Shown: one piece after another, positions 24,491 through 37,999 of the stretch
How the letters are laid out: each line of letters begins with the position of its first letter
Numbering within the stretch: the first letter of the stretch is position 1
DNA from: Cryptomeria japonica
Lineage: Eukaryota > Streptophyta > Pinopsida > Cupressales > Cupressaceae
Reading direction: 5' to 3'
DNA length: 64,000 bases
NCBI RefSeq assembly: GCF_030272615.1
Contig: NC_081411.1
Span: forward strand, 158,574,471-158,638,470
Made by a program: the position numbers and the translations under genes
The notes under the pieces: generated by a model
Databases searched by the model: none
Told to the model about the DNA's origin: nothing
Seen by the model: the letters and a program-made list of their open reading frames with translations, nothing else

Positions 24491-24625
24491 TTTTTTTTAT
24501 CGGTAAAAGGCCAAAGCCAAAATATTTTATTAAATTATAAATAGATTACATTCTTTGCTTAGTGCGGGCATCGATAGGAAAGAGTGAAGAAGAGAGAACC
24601 TTCGGCCTTTCCCGGGACTTTAAGT
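24491..24625 (-). mobile_element. LINE 3' end (of copy C or a truncated copy)
   Basis: On the minus strand this ends in TTTGGCCTTTTACCGATAAAAA, like the ends of copies A and B, with the same CGATGCCCGCAC-like block and AATAAAAT string. Homology stops near 24625. It is either the true 3' end of LINE C, 3.3 kb downstream of that element's RNase H, or a 5'-truncated insertion of about 135 bp. Confidence 0.8.
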
Positions 24626-26076
24626 CCAATTCAATGATTCTCAAACAATTTAAATTACATTATTTTCTTCTTCAACCTTTCATCCTCTATTGAGCACACT
24701 AGTCCAAGTGCTCTTCACTTTTGACTATTGAAATGAAAGTGTCCCATCGCAGGGATGCATTTTGCAGCATACTACCTCCAATATCTATAAGGATTTTCCT
24801 CCTTTATCTTTATACATAGACTTTTAGCTAGCACTGTCACCTACAAAATTAAATCTCAACACAAACCTGCACCATACCACTTCATAATTTGTTAGTCTAA
24901 AGAACATATTTCATATATAATAGCATTATCTTCACTTTCCACTATTGCTATTACAACCTAGGCATCTTTTATATTGAGACAACAAGGAATTCACTTTAAT
25001 GTTGACTACAAGAAAAAAGATTACCCAGGTTACAATAACCTTGTGATAGGTGGCCTTGCCTCATCCCCATTTCAAGAAAATGCCTTTTTGTCATAGATCA
25101 AATGGATCAATTATACCATAGATGGACTAAAAGAAAAGAATACGCTACTCCCATAAAGAATCATTATCATAATTATTTCTCAGAGACATTTCAATCCCAT
25201 TAAGTTTTTGCATACAGAATATTTCCATTCCTTTCTACAACCAATATATTTAGCTTAATATCTATTTATTTGTATGAGTATATTTTACTGTATGAAGACT
25301 CTTAGTCCATAAATTTGTGCAAGTGTGGAACATAAGAGTGTTAAAAATAAATTGATCCTCCACATTTCATAATTACAGTGTTTCCTTAAGAAGACCACGC
25401 CACAAATCATAAGTGAAACCTTAGGATATATTACATATCAATCAAAACTAGCCAGACTGCACCATAAAAGGTAATGCTAAAGGACAAGTAGAAATATATA
25501 ATTATAAACCCAAGACTTCTCCCATAAGGCTCATCAGCTAACAACCTATATCTGATAGGCCTAAAGATAAAACCCATCCCACGATCTCTAAACTTACCTT
25601 AGACTTAGCCAAAAGAAACAATCATAAGAGAGATTATTCTCCCTTCCCATTGTCAGGGCACACACATGTAGGTGAACAAGTGAAGACCAATCTGGAACCC
25701 ATTCTAGAATGCACCAAATCTCATCAAATAATAGGCTAAGGAAAAAAAAGCATTTCAATGCACCTCTGCAAGCCAGTATGATTTCTTTATCCTATTAATC
25801 AACCCTATATATAAAGGGATTGGATCCATACCAACCTGCTCATGTACACAAAATCATTAGTGTTTATCATATTTTACAAGCTATAACATCCTATATTAAA
25901 TCAAATTGTACTAAGTTATCATCCCAAAACTGCCTGTCACTCACATATCTGAGTACATTGTTTGACCATATAAATGCGCTAAAATTTATGGTCATACTAA
26001 TATGTTGGCCTGATAGTTTAAAAAGTCCATATACCAAACTTAAGCTTATATATCAAAGTTCTATACTGCCTAATCC
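24626..26076. other. no gene recognised
   Basis: Moderately AT-rich DNA between a LINE 3' end and the gag-like remnant. On the minus strand it lies downstream of that remnant and could be the rest of the same old element, but I recognise no domain and no repeat partner in the window. Confidence 0.4.
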
Positions 26077-26802
26077 TTATTCTTCCATGTCTACGAGATC
26101 AACAGAAGGAGTCGCCTTGTCCGAGGTCATTTCCTCAGCCAGATTGCCAGAGATATCACCTTCCTTTTCTTTCCCTTTGACCCGTGCAACCTTGATAATT
26201 ATTGGAGGTATTATCTGGATCCTATCCATTAGAATGGTTGGCATATCCTTTGGGAACGCATACCCTTCCTTCTTTAAATACTCCACCCACCAGTTTGTAT
26301 GACGGGAGTCCTTGATATGATTCTAGATTAGCAGAAGCTCTACATTCCTACAGATAATGGGAGTTCTTCCCTCAAATAGTGCTTTGTCTTTAATAACCAA
26401 AATTGGTCTTTTTGGTATGTTTGTCCCCTTATCTCTATAATCCTTTAGATAGGGGATCATAATGGTTTCATCCACACTACCTATTGCAACCTCAAAGAGT
26501 CTCAAAAATTCTTTATTAAATAAAGACAAACCCAACAATATTACCTCACTCTTTTGAATTCCTACCCATAATATTATTGCCGAGAAAATGGTTGGGATGT
26601 CGCACTTAACACAATATGTGTATTCGCACCTAAATAAGTAGTCCCCCATAATCTCCCTTATAGCTCTAATCGTGAAATCATCTACCTCATTCAGGATTCT
26701 ACACCAGCATTCCAGTTTAATTTCACCTCTAAATGCCATAAGACGATTATCGCTTGTAGAGAAAACCTTAATGTTTGATTCCATGGCTCTGAGCTTACTC
26801 AT
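26077..26802 (-). pseudogene. gag-like retroelement ORF remnant, copy 2
   Basis: The better-preserved paralog of 537-1160. One frame runs from ATG 26802 (MSKLRAMESNIKVF) to 26077 with a single TAG near 26323-26325, about 240 codons in all. Shared motifs are MAFRGEI, IREIMGDYLF, a GxxKSEVILL-like hydrophobic part, NKEFLRLFEVAI, IPYLKDY, RNVELLL and NWWVEYLKKEGYAFP. The C terminus is acidic (GDISGNLAEEMTSD, DLVDMEE). No zinc knuckle, protease or RT is seen. It could be the gag-like part of an unclassified plant element, or a domesticated gene family gone dead. I cannot tell which. Confidence 0.55.
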
Positions 26803-27224
26803 GCATACTGATTTTCACTAAGTTTTAATTATAGGGTCCTTTCTTATATTATCATTCAATCAATTGTGACTCATGTAAACCCAGCCTCCATCTAGCTTAG
26901 AGGTCTATCAATTAAAATTTTAGATCAAATTATAAAAATTTGAGCAATGTGCCTTGAAAAATATCAGACCTTGAAATGAATATAAATCTTGACTGACCCT
27001 TTCCTTGTAATGATAATCGTCATCAATTACCTTATAATCATCTCCTTAAAATGGATTTGAAAGGAATAAAACAAGGCGTGATGCAAGAGGTGACGTTCTC
27101 AAGTTGAACTCCCACCTGGATGTAATAAATAAATTCCATGTGATCGGGAGGAGATCTAGAAACCTAGAAAGTGGGAAAATTAAAGTCAAAAGTTTAAAAT
27201 CCATGTATATACCAACATCTATAT
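26803..27224. other. no gene seen
   Basis: AT-rich sequence between the gag-like remnant and a microsatellite. Nothing supportable. Confidence 0.4.
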
Positions 27225-27356
27225 ATAACTTGTATATGTATATATGTGTGTGTGTGTGTGTGTTCATATAGATAGATAGATAGATAGATAGATACTGATA
27301 CACACACACACATATATGTGTACTTATATATGTATACATATACATCTATCTATCTA

Positions 27357-27430
<74 letters not shown>

Positions 27431-27660
27431 CATATATATATGTATATATATATATCTATACATATATATATGTATATATATATATATGTGTGTGTGTGTG
27501 TATATACACACACACATATATATATACACACATATATATACATATAGATGGATGTATATCTATATATAAATGTCTATATATATAAGTATACATATATATG
27601 CATATATTTCTGTATATACTTTTATGTATATATATATATACCTGTATATATATGAATATG
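27225..27660. repeat. compound TG / GATA / CA / TA microsatellite
   Basis: Contains (TG)n at 27245-27262, (GATA)n at 27270-27293, (CA)n at 27300-27311, (CTAT)n at 27345-27362, long (TA)n tracts from 27360 and further TG/CA blocks at 27487-27540. The open frames across it on both strands reflect lack of stops, not coding. Confidence 0.95.
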
Positions 27661-27899
27661 TATATATTTATATTTTAATATATCTAAGAAACTGGGAGAT
27701 GAGAGAGAGAATGAATATATAAAATTCTTCTACATATCTACATAATGAATATTTTCTCTTTATAGAAAAAATGGCAGGAGTGTAAATATGTCATTAACGT
27801 AAGGTGATGAGAGATATAATCTCTATCCTATTTCCATGCCACCTATCTACTATTCCTTTATAGATCAAGGAGTGAAGGAGAAGGTATGATCTTTTCAAT
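27661..27899. other. probable LINE C 3' UTR
   Basis: Follows the RNase H end of LINE C on the minus strand. It has no similarity that I can see to the 3' UTR of copies A and B, and no CGAT array. Confidence 0.4.
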
Positions 27900-27927
27900 C
27901 TATGAGGCTACAAACATGATGTTGCTA

Positions 27928-30900
27928 TTAATCTATGTAGATACCATCTGCTCCCATATTAGCTAATTCATCAGTCTTAAAATTACCCTCACAGAAGATG
28001 TGATTAAATATGATCTTCTTGAAGGCCTTGCCCAAGTTTAGAGCTCTGCTAAGCAGCTCATCTAACCTCCAATTTAGAATGGATCCTTTTCTCATATCAT
28101 TGATTACAATGGTTGAATCCCCTTCAACAGCCAATTTCTCCACTCCTGATGTCATGCACATTTCAAGCCCTTCCACTAGCACCATGAATTATGCCCTATT
28201 GTTAGTTTCAATGCCTACTGGTTTAGTTCTCCATACCAACTTGGTGCCATTTGAGTTGTGAAGACAATATCCAATGTCAACCTATCCCAGACTAACTCTG
28301 GAAGCTCCATAAAAATTTATCTTAAATGATCCATTCTTAGGTGGTTTCCAAACACAAGTTTCCCTCTTTCCTTTACCTACCTTAGGCCCTGGTCTAATAT
28401 AAGGGGGGATCTCCAAGCCATTCTAGTGCCCCCTCATCTTTTCATTCCAGAAGGACATATTTGGCTCCCCATGCTGACCCTTCATTACTCTGGTATTCAA
28501 AATTTCAATAATAACAGCTTCCATTTTATTAGTTAGTTGTTCCCAACCCAACTTTTTTCCTTTCAAGAGTCTCCTATTTCTTTCTTTCCAAAGTTCCTAG
28601 ATGACGATACATGGAGAAATGATCCAAATACCTCCATACAAACACTTAATGTTTCTTGTAGGATAGGCTTGAAACATGTTTAGAACAGAATTCGATATTG
28701 CGAAACTCCACCCCACTTTATTATGAAGCTAGTTCCACTATTGAAGTGAGAAACCATAGGATAATAATAAGTGATCTATATTTTCCTCCTCCTCGCAAAG
28801 AGGGCATCTACTTGGACCTTCATAACCCCATTTTTTAAACATGTCAGTAGTAAGGACCCTATTATGTAGGGCTAACCACGAGAACATTCCTGCCTTTGGG
28901 AGGCAATTTTTATCCCAACATAACTTTAGTGGAATGTCACATTTTGGTCTTAGCTATTTTCCAACAAGGAGTTTATAGCCCTCCTTTGTGTTATAGCTTC
29001 CAGAATTTGAGCCATCCCACACTAGTTTATCATGGCTAAGATGAAAAAGATATGACTCTCGATTCTAGGAGATGAATCAACCCCTCTTTCTCTCCAGTCG
29101 GAATTTCTATGTTATCCAAATATTTCCATCTCCACTTCTTGGTTATGCTTCCATATTCTACTTCAATATAATTTCTAACATGTTTTCCCCATCTATCTTC
29201 CAAGAGGGTTTGTGCATATTTGAAATTATCCAACTTGTTGATTACCAGATAACCACCCCATGAGTCTGACTAGAACAAGGCCTAGTCACCCTCTCCTAGA
29301 TTCCATGTAAGTTTTTCCAAAATAATGCTTTTTTAGTAAAGCATGAAGTTCCAAATGTGTGACCCTCTTGGGGGCTTAGAATCTCTAAAGATGCTCACAG
29401 GGTTTATGCTATTCAAATATTTATGATAAAGGGTTCTAGCCCATTTAATGTGGGGGAATTTATGCATTCTCCAAACTAATTTCACTCCTAAGGCCTTACT
29501 CAGATCCGTCATGTTTTTAATTACAACCCCACCAATCTCCTTAGGCTTGCAAACTTTATCCCAAGCTAGTAATGCAAAATAAAATTTATCTCTTGACCCT
29601 TGCTAGAAGAATTGTTTTAGGATTTTGTTAAGCTCCTCATTTTTGACTATCAGGAGTTCAATACAAGAAAGCTGATAAATTGACATGGAAGAGAGAACAG
29701 ATTTTATCATGGTAGCTCTGCCCACTGAGGAGAGCCATTTTCCTTTCCAGGATTCTGCTTTGGATTTTATTTTGTTGACAATATGTTCCCAAATTTTAGA
29801 AGATCTACAAACTTTAGCTAAGGGTAACTCAAGGTATTTTCATAGTAATTCCTCTACCCTAAAATTCAAAATATTACAGATTGCATGTTCCTCATTTTTA
29901 TCAATGTTAAAAAAGAAGATTTCAGATTTTTCAATATTAAATTCCTGCCCTGAAGGTTTAGCATAGGAGACAAGAATTACCTTGAATGAGCATGCCTCAT
30001 GTCTCTTGCCTAGGCCATATAGCATAGTATCATCAACAAACTAATGATGAGTGATGGGAGCCACCCCCTGGTTATTCTAATGCCTACTAGGGACTCCCTA
30101 TCTCTAGCTCTAGAAATTGACCTACCTAGAGATTATGTCATAATGATAAAGAGAAAGGGAGAAATAGGATCCCCTACCTCAATCCCCTAGAAATGCCAAA
30201 GAATCCCTCAAGGGAGAGATTTACCATGATGGAAATTCTATGAGAGGAGATGCATTCATAAATGAGGTTAATCCATGATTTAGCAAAACTGAAGGCTTCT
30301 AGACATTTACAAAGGAAATGCCAATCCACTTTATCATAAGCTTTCTTAATATCCAACTTAATAAGCATACTTGATTCCTTAATTTTTTGAATGAAATGAA
30401 TGGCCTCTTGCGAAATGATAATACCATAAAAAAAAGACCTACCTAGGACAAAACTAGTTTGATCTTCACTTATAAGGAGAGGGAGCAATTTCTGCAATCT
30501 GTTGGCAATAGTTTTCAAGAGCGGTTTGTAAATAGTATTGCATAGAGATATTGGTCTAAAATCATCAAAGTTGTCTACCTTATCCTTCTTAGGAATAAGA
30601 GTGATAAAAGTGTGATTAATTTCCTTGAGCACCTTACCAGATTTTTTAACTCCCTCCAATGCGCTTATTACATCATCCCTAATAAAATGCCAGCACTTCT
30701 GAAAAAAGGTAGTTGGGAAGCCATTCAGCCCAGGAGCCTTGTCAGGGTTCATCTACCTTAGGGATATTTTCACTTCTTCTTTGGTGAGACTCACACCTAG
30801 ACTCTTGTTATGCACGTCAGTGGTAATTATGGGGATGTTGGCTAGGATAGCATCTCAGGAGCTTAGGTTAGAGCCTTTCCATTTATTTAGGATATTCTCA

Positions 30901-32103
30901 AAATACCTGACTGCCTTTGCTGCAATTAAGTTAGGGTCTTTAGTTTAATGATCATCACTCATTCTAATTTTAGTTATTATGTTAATTGACCTCCTCTGTT
31001 TAGTGCTATTGTGAAAAAACTTACAATTCCTATCTCCATCACTTAACCATAACTTGCTAGACTTTTGGCACCAAAAATCTTCTTCCTTAGCTAGCATATC
31101 CTCATAATTCACTAGTAACCTTTTTTCTTCCATGAAAAGAGTGATCCATCCCATTATCCATAACTATCCTATTGAGTGCACTGATCTCACCTTCTAGTAT
31201 GGCCTTTGTTTCAAAAATGTTACCAAAGTGCTTTTTATTCCACCTTAGTAGGTTATTCTTAACCACCTTCATCTTTCTAACAACATTAAAAAGTTTGGAC
31301 CCTATGGTTTTTGACTCTTTCCACCATTTCTCAATCATTCCTAAGATCTTGTCATCTTTTAGCCACATCAATTCAAATTTAAAGGACACCTTCTAGGTTT
31401 GTAATCCTCTGTAATTGATAACTGAATGGGACAATGATCCGAGCCATAGATAGGAAGAAATTTTGCATATAGTGAATTATGGAAGTCGATCAAGCTTCCC
31501 CAGATAAAAAACCTATCCAATTTTTCTGCTATGAAGCTAAAGCCTAACCTTCTATTGTTCTAGGTATAAGTTTCCTTCATTGTCTTAATCTCCATAAGAC
31601 AAGTTCTATGTACCCATTAACTAAAATCCTTCTCTGATTGTGACCTTGTTCTGATCCCTCCCCATTTCTCTTTTGGGTCTAAGATGACATTAAAGTCTCC
31701 CCCAATGATATAGGTCTTGTTAGGGATTTTTTTAAGAAATAGATCTAGTTCACTCCACATCTTTCTCTTATCCTTATTTTGTGTTGGGACATATACATTT
31801 ATAAGCATGAAATGAAAGTTGTTTTTGATACTTTTAACCCAACAACTCATCCAATGTGCCTAGATATCAACCATTTCAAAGGAGACCATTCTAGGACCCC
31901 AAATTACAACCAAGTCTCCTGAGGCTCCAATAGTCGGATGTCCTACCATCTCCCTAATGCCTATTTTTTCTTAAAGATCTCAATATCATCTGAGTTAAGT
32001 TTAGTTTCATGTATCATAACTATCTTAGAGCTAGTAGATGTAATCCAGTGTTTTATGATTCACTGGTTGTTAGGGGAATTCAATTCCATGAGAGGAGTTT
32101 CAT
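27928..32103 (-). pseudogene. LINE C ORF2: endonuclease, reverse transcriptase, RNase H (broken)
   Basis: ATG at 32103 (MKLLSWN) with a premature stop straight after it. Endonuclease traces are ETKLNSDDIEI and IIGGDFNVI. LSDGDRNCKFFHNS shows the arginine that is a stop in A and B. The RT runs from about 30752: MNPDKAPGLNGFPTTFFQKCW, LIPKKD, RPISLCNTIYK, LIKLDIKKAYDKVDW and FVDDTMLYG (30029-30040), an intact catalytic pair. RNase H ends with LAVEGDSTIVIND and ADGIYID near 27928. Many stops and frameshifts lie between. It is the only one of the three copies whose RT active-site motif is unchanged. Confidence 0.88.
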
Positions 32104-32195
32104 GGCTCCTTGGGAAGGTACTTCCCCTTTCCTGTATCAAATAGAGAAGTTAATTTTACCTGGCCTTCTGTAGACCCATCTAGATTTCTCAGTTC

Positions 32196-34202
32196 TTATT
32201 GAGATTTCCTACCTCTTCTTTTAAATTGTTTTGCACAATTCAGGGTTTCCATGGCCCACTCATTCTGATCAATCCCCAAAACTTCCATCCTGAATTCCCT
32301 GACTTCTCCATCTTTTTTGCCCAACCCATCCCCCAACTCATCTCGATTTCTTGCCTCCCCTACCACATATTTTAATTCCATAATCTCTACAATTAATGCT
32401 TGTTTCTGGAGTGCCAATTCATCTTCATCAATAATTTCCTCTATAAATCTATCCATAAGATTATTAATGACTTCATTACAGGCTTGGTTGATTGAATCCT
32501 CCTTCTTCTCTCCAATTGACACATCCTTGTCATGTGGTGACTTATTATCTTTTCCCTCCAGCATCTCAGGATGCCCATTTACTGACTCATCAACACAAGC
32601 CACCCTTTTAGTGATATTGATTATCTCTACAGCCATCACGGGGTTCTTAGGAAAGGGCTCCTAACTCCCACCATCCATTTTCTTGGTCTTTAACCCTTTA
32701 CTAAGGCCACTTAGAATCTCCCTTTCAATTCTTCCCAACTTATGTTCATCCTTATGAGATGAAGGTGGTGATATATTATCATGCGAAGGATTTACCAAAC
32801 CTGGCTAGGCAAATCTTGACAAATGATAGTTCCCATCAAAAATTATAGTCTCATTATTTTTGGGGGGCTTCTCAACTGCTAGTGGGGAAGCAAAGAGAAC
32901 TTCCATATCTGGCACAAATTCTCCTTCTTCAATCTCAGAGGAAGGGTTTGGGGAAGAGGCATCCTTAATCAACCCAGACAAACACCCAATGCCCTCAGAG
33001 CCCTCCCGCATTATGGTTGAATTAGCTAAATTCAAGTGCTTTGTTAGCTAGGGTTTTGGAGTTTTAATTTTCTTTCTTACAAGAGAGGAGGGTGATAACT
33101 TAAAGGCTAAGTGATTTGATGTCGTACCATCATAAAGTTCAGGTTCTAAATGGTATTTACAATTAATAGTTGTGAATATTATTGGCTTATGTTGAGGTGT
33201 GCAAGAGTCTAAATTGATAAGCATTTCAATATCCAAAGAATGACACCAGTTCCTCTCAAGGCCAACAAAATCCCCAAGGCAATCACCGATATTAAATAGG
33301 ATTTGGGCATGCATAAGTTCTACCGAGATGTATTTAAATCTAATCCATTTTGAAATTTTTTTAAACTTATATGTGCTAGGGCAAAAGTTCCACTACCAAT
33401 CTATGAAATTAAATTCATAGCTATGATAAAATACAAATTTACTAGTTAACAGCTCCATTTTTAATGATTACCTTGTACAATCGATAAACGGAAAGTCATT
33501 AGGGAGGATAGTAATACTTACCTGACCCACATAAGTCTCTTCTAGCCAATGGGAAATAGATTCCACCGGTTGACCTTTCCCACACCATTTAGGAAACAAA
33601 CCATGCTTTCTGCAATGTTCCCTCAAACCCTTGCCGAATTTTTCTTCAGAGACAGAAAATCATCCTGCGATCTAGGGTTTGTAGTTTTTGGTAAATTTGT
33701 CTTTTTTTCAAATAAAGGTACCATTCCTTGATCTTGTTTGAAGCAAACAATGAAGGGGGGATGATGCACCGAGGATAGGGGTTTGTTTCCCACCTAGGGG
33801 GATCACATTGGCACGTGTAGAAAAACTTGGTGTGAATGAGGATATGGGGGCAATCCACACCTTCTCTCCAAGATTTTTGTGGTTAAAACGACCAGAGAAC
33901 CTCCCCTGGGTCTCATTCCTTTGAGCCCGCAATAGCCTACGGGATCTCCTTCTTAAGACATCACGCCAATCATTTGAATTGTGACCATTGGATATATTTT
34001 CTAGGTATCATTTCTGAGGCCACCGCTCCCTCCCATGGTAAACCAAGGCAAGGTAAGCAGCAGGTTCTATACCTATCACAGGGGGAGGATGATGACCTAA
34101 ACTTCCAAATTTGTTCTCCTGAAACCTGTAGGCAGGAGAACTCGATATAGGGTTTTGTAATGTTTTATGCTTTACTGCCAAACTTCGCTTCTTGTGAGCC
34201 AT
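32196..34202 (-). pseudogene. LINE C ORF1, DUF4283-like (broken)
   Basis: The ATG at 34202 gives MAHKKRSLAVKH, and the C terminus FKRRGRKSQ ends at 32196, 92 bases before ORF2. Recognisable are ISVELMHAQILFNIGDCLGDFVG with SLDIEMLINLD, typical of the second half of DUF4283 proteins, then SSEIEEGEFVPD and the C-terminal MDRFIEEIIDEDELALQ, which parallels LVDEICDDEELER of copy A. Several frameshifts split it. The N-terminal third is poorly alignable with A and B. Confidence 0.75.
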
Positions 34203-34210
34203 AATTAAAT

Positions 34211-36017
34211 TATGAAAATTATTATAGAATTATTATTTTTTATCTTATGTAGTAATAATTTTAATTATATTATTGTATATATAGGCCTAAATATATTAAA
34301 ATTATTTATTTATTTTTTATCTAATACTTAATTTAATTATATATTATAGAAAATATATATTAATATATTTATCAAAGATATATTTTTTATATTATCAAAT
34401 TACATGAGGAAAGATTTAGATATAGATTTTAAATAATTTGGAAAACAAAATTAAAAAATACTAAATATTATTTTAATAACCTAAAAATTTGCCTTAAAAA
34501 ACTCATGTAGAAAGTGGATTTGAGAAATCCTGTAATAAGATGCAAATTATTTGAGCCAATTAGATTGAAGAAAAATAATTTATGTAATTTGAAAACATAA
34601 AAATCTTGCATCTTAACTATTTAAAAATTAAAAAAAACATTGAAATAAGAATTTGACCAATTGAATAATAACTAGTTAACAAAAATTAGGTGTAACCAAT
34701 TGCAATAGTACCATCCTAGAATGACAAGTACTAATAAGAAATATGAAATTGTGAGTTTTTTATCATATAATGGAGGTAAGTATATATAGATGAAGTTTTA
34801 TTTAAAAAATATCAAACATTTTAATGTTATAATTTTCATGATTAGTACTAAAAAAAAAGATCATAAGTTCTTGTTGTAGTTGTATAGCTGATTCTAGATC
34901 TTAATTTTATCTTTATAATATTACAAGCCAAATTTATAAATATTCTCATTTTGTATTTATGGAATACTTTATTATAATCTTAATTTCATTTATTTGAAAA
35001 AAAATTTCAACCAATGTATACTATTTTAATGTAATAATTATGTTGTCATTATCCCAACAAGAAGTGAAGAATTAGGAGTTTTTATTTTTCAAACCATTTT
35101 ATACCAGTTCAATGCAATATTTATGTTATTGTCTTGACAAAAAAGTAAAGAAATAAGAAGTTTAACAAAGACATTCGTATCCATATAAAAAGAATTGAAT
35201 TAATCATGATACATGTGCAAAGAGAACATAAACGATTGAGATGGAATTTGTTCTACTTCAAGCAAAAGTCAAATAGATTAGTTATTTACTAAGTTTAATC
35301 AATTTGGGAAACATGTTATAATAAATATATGATTACTATTGATAATTATTCAAATTCCTCCTATTTATCTTTGTTTATCTCTCTTTTCAAATTTAATTAC
35401 CTATATATTTAGATTTATTGTATTTATATGTGAACAAACTGTAATGTCTCCCAATCACCTTTCTCTACATTCTAACAAAGGGATACTTAAAGAATGTATG
35501 GTGCATTTTCAATGTATGGTGTTCATAAATGTTTCTGAATTGTAAACATTTTCCAAGCAATATCTATTTTGTGTGACAAAAAGGCAACGTTCATACATTT
35601 ATATACATGGTTTTGTAAAAGTGTCTTCATAGTTTTTGCTAGATATTTTGGTAAAATTGTAGTGATTGTTGTTACGTCTTGATTTTTATTTTAATTTTAA
35701 TTTTTTTGATTTTTGATTTTTGAATTTTTATTCTTTTATTTTATTTTATTTTTGTGTTTGTGTGACTGAGAATATTTTTCCTTCTATTTATTTTAATAAA
35801 TCATTCAAAAAAATGATTTTCTACAATTGCTATGACAAATGGTAATTTTTAAGCTATAAAGTAATTAAAATATAGCTATTAAATAAATTTAAATTAAATA
35901 AAATAACTTTTCAATAAATGAAAATAACTCTTAAATAAATTTATCTAATGAAAAATAATAATTCTTCACATAGCTCAAATTAAAAATATAAGAAATGAAA
36001 TAATGAAATAGTTTTAA
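34211..36017. other. very AT-rich DNA, no gene
   Basis: Long A/T runs and a T-rich block at 35665-35760. No reading frame with a recognisable product, no RNA gene. Confidence 0.6.
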
Positions 36018-36775
36018 ATTAAAATAGACAGGGAGAGATAGGGGGTTGGTAAGAGATGGAGACGGATATCCAATGATTCATGTGAGTAGTGGTATGCTTG
36101 TAGATATGGTTGTAGGTGAGTTAAAATTCTTTTGTTCTGATGCGTGAGAGAGAGTGTGTGTGCATACATATGAGTGAGAGATAGATACAAAGATATAGAT
36201 ATAGACAAATAAATAAACATACATATGTGTGTGTATTAATGCATAGACATACATGAATACATACATACATATATGGAGTGTGCATGTTTTACTAAGAGAT
36301 ATATGGAGGAAGGGATGGGGAGAGATGGAAATAGATAAATAGAGGTAGATTGATGAAGATAAATAGAAATGAGAGAGAAGTAGAGAGATATAGAGAGAGG
36401 GAATGATAGAAAGAGAGAGGAAGAGATGCAAATAAAAAGAGGGAGAAATTGTGAGAGAGGAAGAGAGGAATAGATAACTAAAGATTATATATAATTTGGG
36501 AAAGATATAAGGGGTAGAGATAGGGAGAGAAGGAAGAAGGGAGAGAGATATCTAGAGAGATAGAAAGAGGGAGAGACAAAGAGAAATGGGAAATGGATAG
36601 ATAAAATAGTAAAGATAGAGATAGGAAGTGATATGTAGAGAGAATATAGATAAAAAGAGATATAGGGGTGGGAGATATGGAAAAAAAGTGAGAGAGACAA
36701 AGAGAAATGAATATATAGAGATAGAGGAATTTCAAGATATAGATATAGAGGTCAAGGAAGAGGAAGAAGGTGAGA
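36018..36775 (+). repeat. purine-rich (GA/GATA) low-complexity block
   Basis: About 750 bp in which the plus strand is mostly A and G, made of irregular GAGAGATAG, AGAGAGAGG and GATAGAGAT strings, broken by a TG/CATA part at 36150-36280. The minus strand has long Leu-Ser-Tyr frames as a result. These are artefacts of the pyrimidine-rich strand. Confidence 0.9.
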
Positions 36776-36789
36776 GCTTGAACTTTTCA

Positions 36790-37810
36790 ATATGATGAAC
36801 CTTAAATGTACTTTACACTAGTTTATCAGTAACTTACCTATCAATTCAACAATCAAGGTCCATTTGATATCCTTTTCAACTCAACATTACATATTGCCAA
36901 AGAGTTCCTATGGTAAAATGCTTGATAAAGTAGTGTGTTTTTGTATTCCTATGGTTAAATCAATATATTATGGACTACAATCATACATAATTTATTTTAA
37001 ATTTCCCTAATAGTATTCAAAATGATCCGCCTAACCATACTATTTTATGGACAATGTATTTTATGATCGACACTACAACAACATCTTTAATCATAGAGAA
37101 GAAGAGTCTACTACTAAGGGAAAGGGGATTGTTTTTTTATCAATAAGCATAAAGAGAAAACAAAAATTTCACACTAACTTATCTTGTTAGTCAGAATGGT
37201 GCACATTAATCATTTTAATACATGATGTGTTAGGCATTAATAAGCTTGGAACTTTTATTATACCCTTTTTTTATTCTACAATAAAAAATATTATGACTAT
37301 ATCCATGATACATTTAAAGAAGTGTGTAGCACAACTCAAAATTAAATAGATTGGACCAATAATTTAAATATATCAAATATAAATGAAATCAAATACATGA
37401 ATTGGGAATTCACACATTATTTTAAAACACTACGTGCTTCAATATGTTGAGTACAATAAAAGAATGTTGTACAACAATCAAGTACAACTAGGCAAGAAAC
37501 ATTTCACAACTTGATATAGTGTGCTTGTTCAATGTATGTGTAACATGTTTTATGATAAACACTACAACAAAATTGTTAATTATACAGAAAAAGTGCTCAT
37601 TGTAGAAGGAAAGGGATCATTTCTTCATTTGTGACTTGTATGCATAAAGAGGAAACAAACCTTTCACACCAACATCTCATATTAGTCAAAGTAGTGTGCA
37701 CTAACCACAGTAAAGCACAACATGTTAGGCGTTAATAAGCTTATAACTTGTATTGTGCCTTTATCGTCAATTGTAATAAAAAATATTCACTATATACATG
37801 TATGAGTCAT
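36790..37810 (+). repeat. composite repeat family, copy M1 (two 280-bp-type modules)
   Basis: Two diverged modules of the family seen as a tandem array at 58491-60158, one at about 37025-37345 and one at about 37545-37805. Shared strings include CATAAAGAG, AAACAAA..TTTCACAC, GTGCACTAACCA, TTAGGC.TTAATAAGCTT and CAATTGTAATAAAAAATATT. The part between them (AACTAGGCAAGAAACATTTCACAAC) recurs at 43500-43525. Non-coding. Confidence 0.75.
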
Positions 37811-37999
37811 TAACACTAATCTACATCACTTAGTGAGATATTTAGAAATGGAGTCATAAACTCTTGAATAGAAATAATAGAAACATGCACTCCCTCAAGA
37901 ATACTCGAGGGCTTCACAAATAAAGCTTGGTTAGTTTCTAAGTAGTTCTCAACCATCCCATAGACTGAGTGGGATGCATAAATAGTATTTTCCAAAACA

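Larger units (their letters stand above)
27900..34210 (-). mobile_element. LINE copy C (L1-type, RNase H-bearing), diverged
   Basis: The same architecture as A and B: ORF1 from 34202, then the junction with a GGGGAAGTACCTTCCC-like leader, ORF2 from 32103 and RNase H at the end. Protein identity to A is clearly lower than A to B. Its 5' end abuts AT-rich DNA with almost no 5' UTR, as in B. The 3' boundary is open: it may be 24491, giving about 9.7 kb with a gag-like remnant inside. Target duplications could not be found in the AT-rich flanks. Confidence 0.85.

Noticed and set aside
27316-27585. Open frames over the TG/GATA/CA/TA tract
   Set aside because: Microsatellite artefact.
36014-36735. 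Leu/Ser-rich membrane-like frames on the minus strand
   Set aside because: They come from a pyrimidine-rich low-complexity strand and overlap in two frames.
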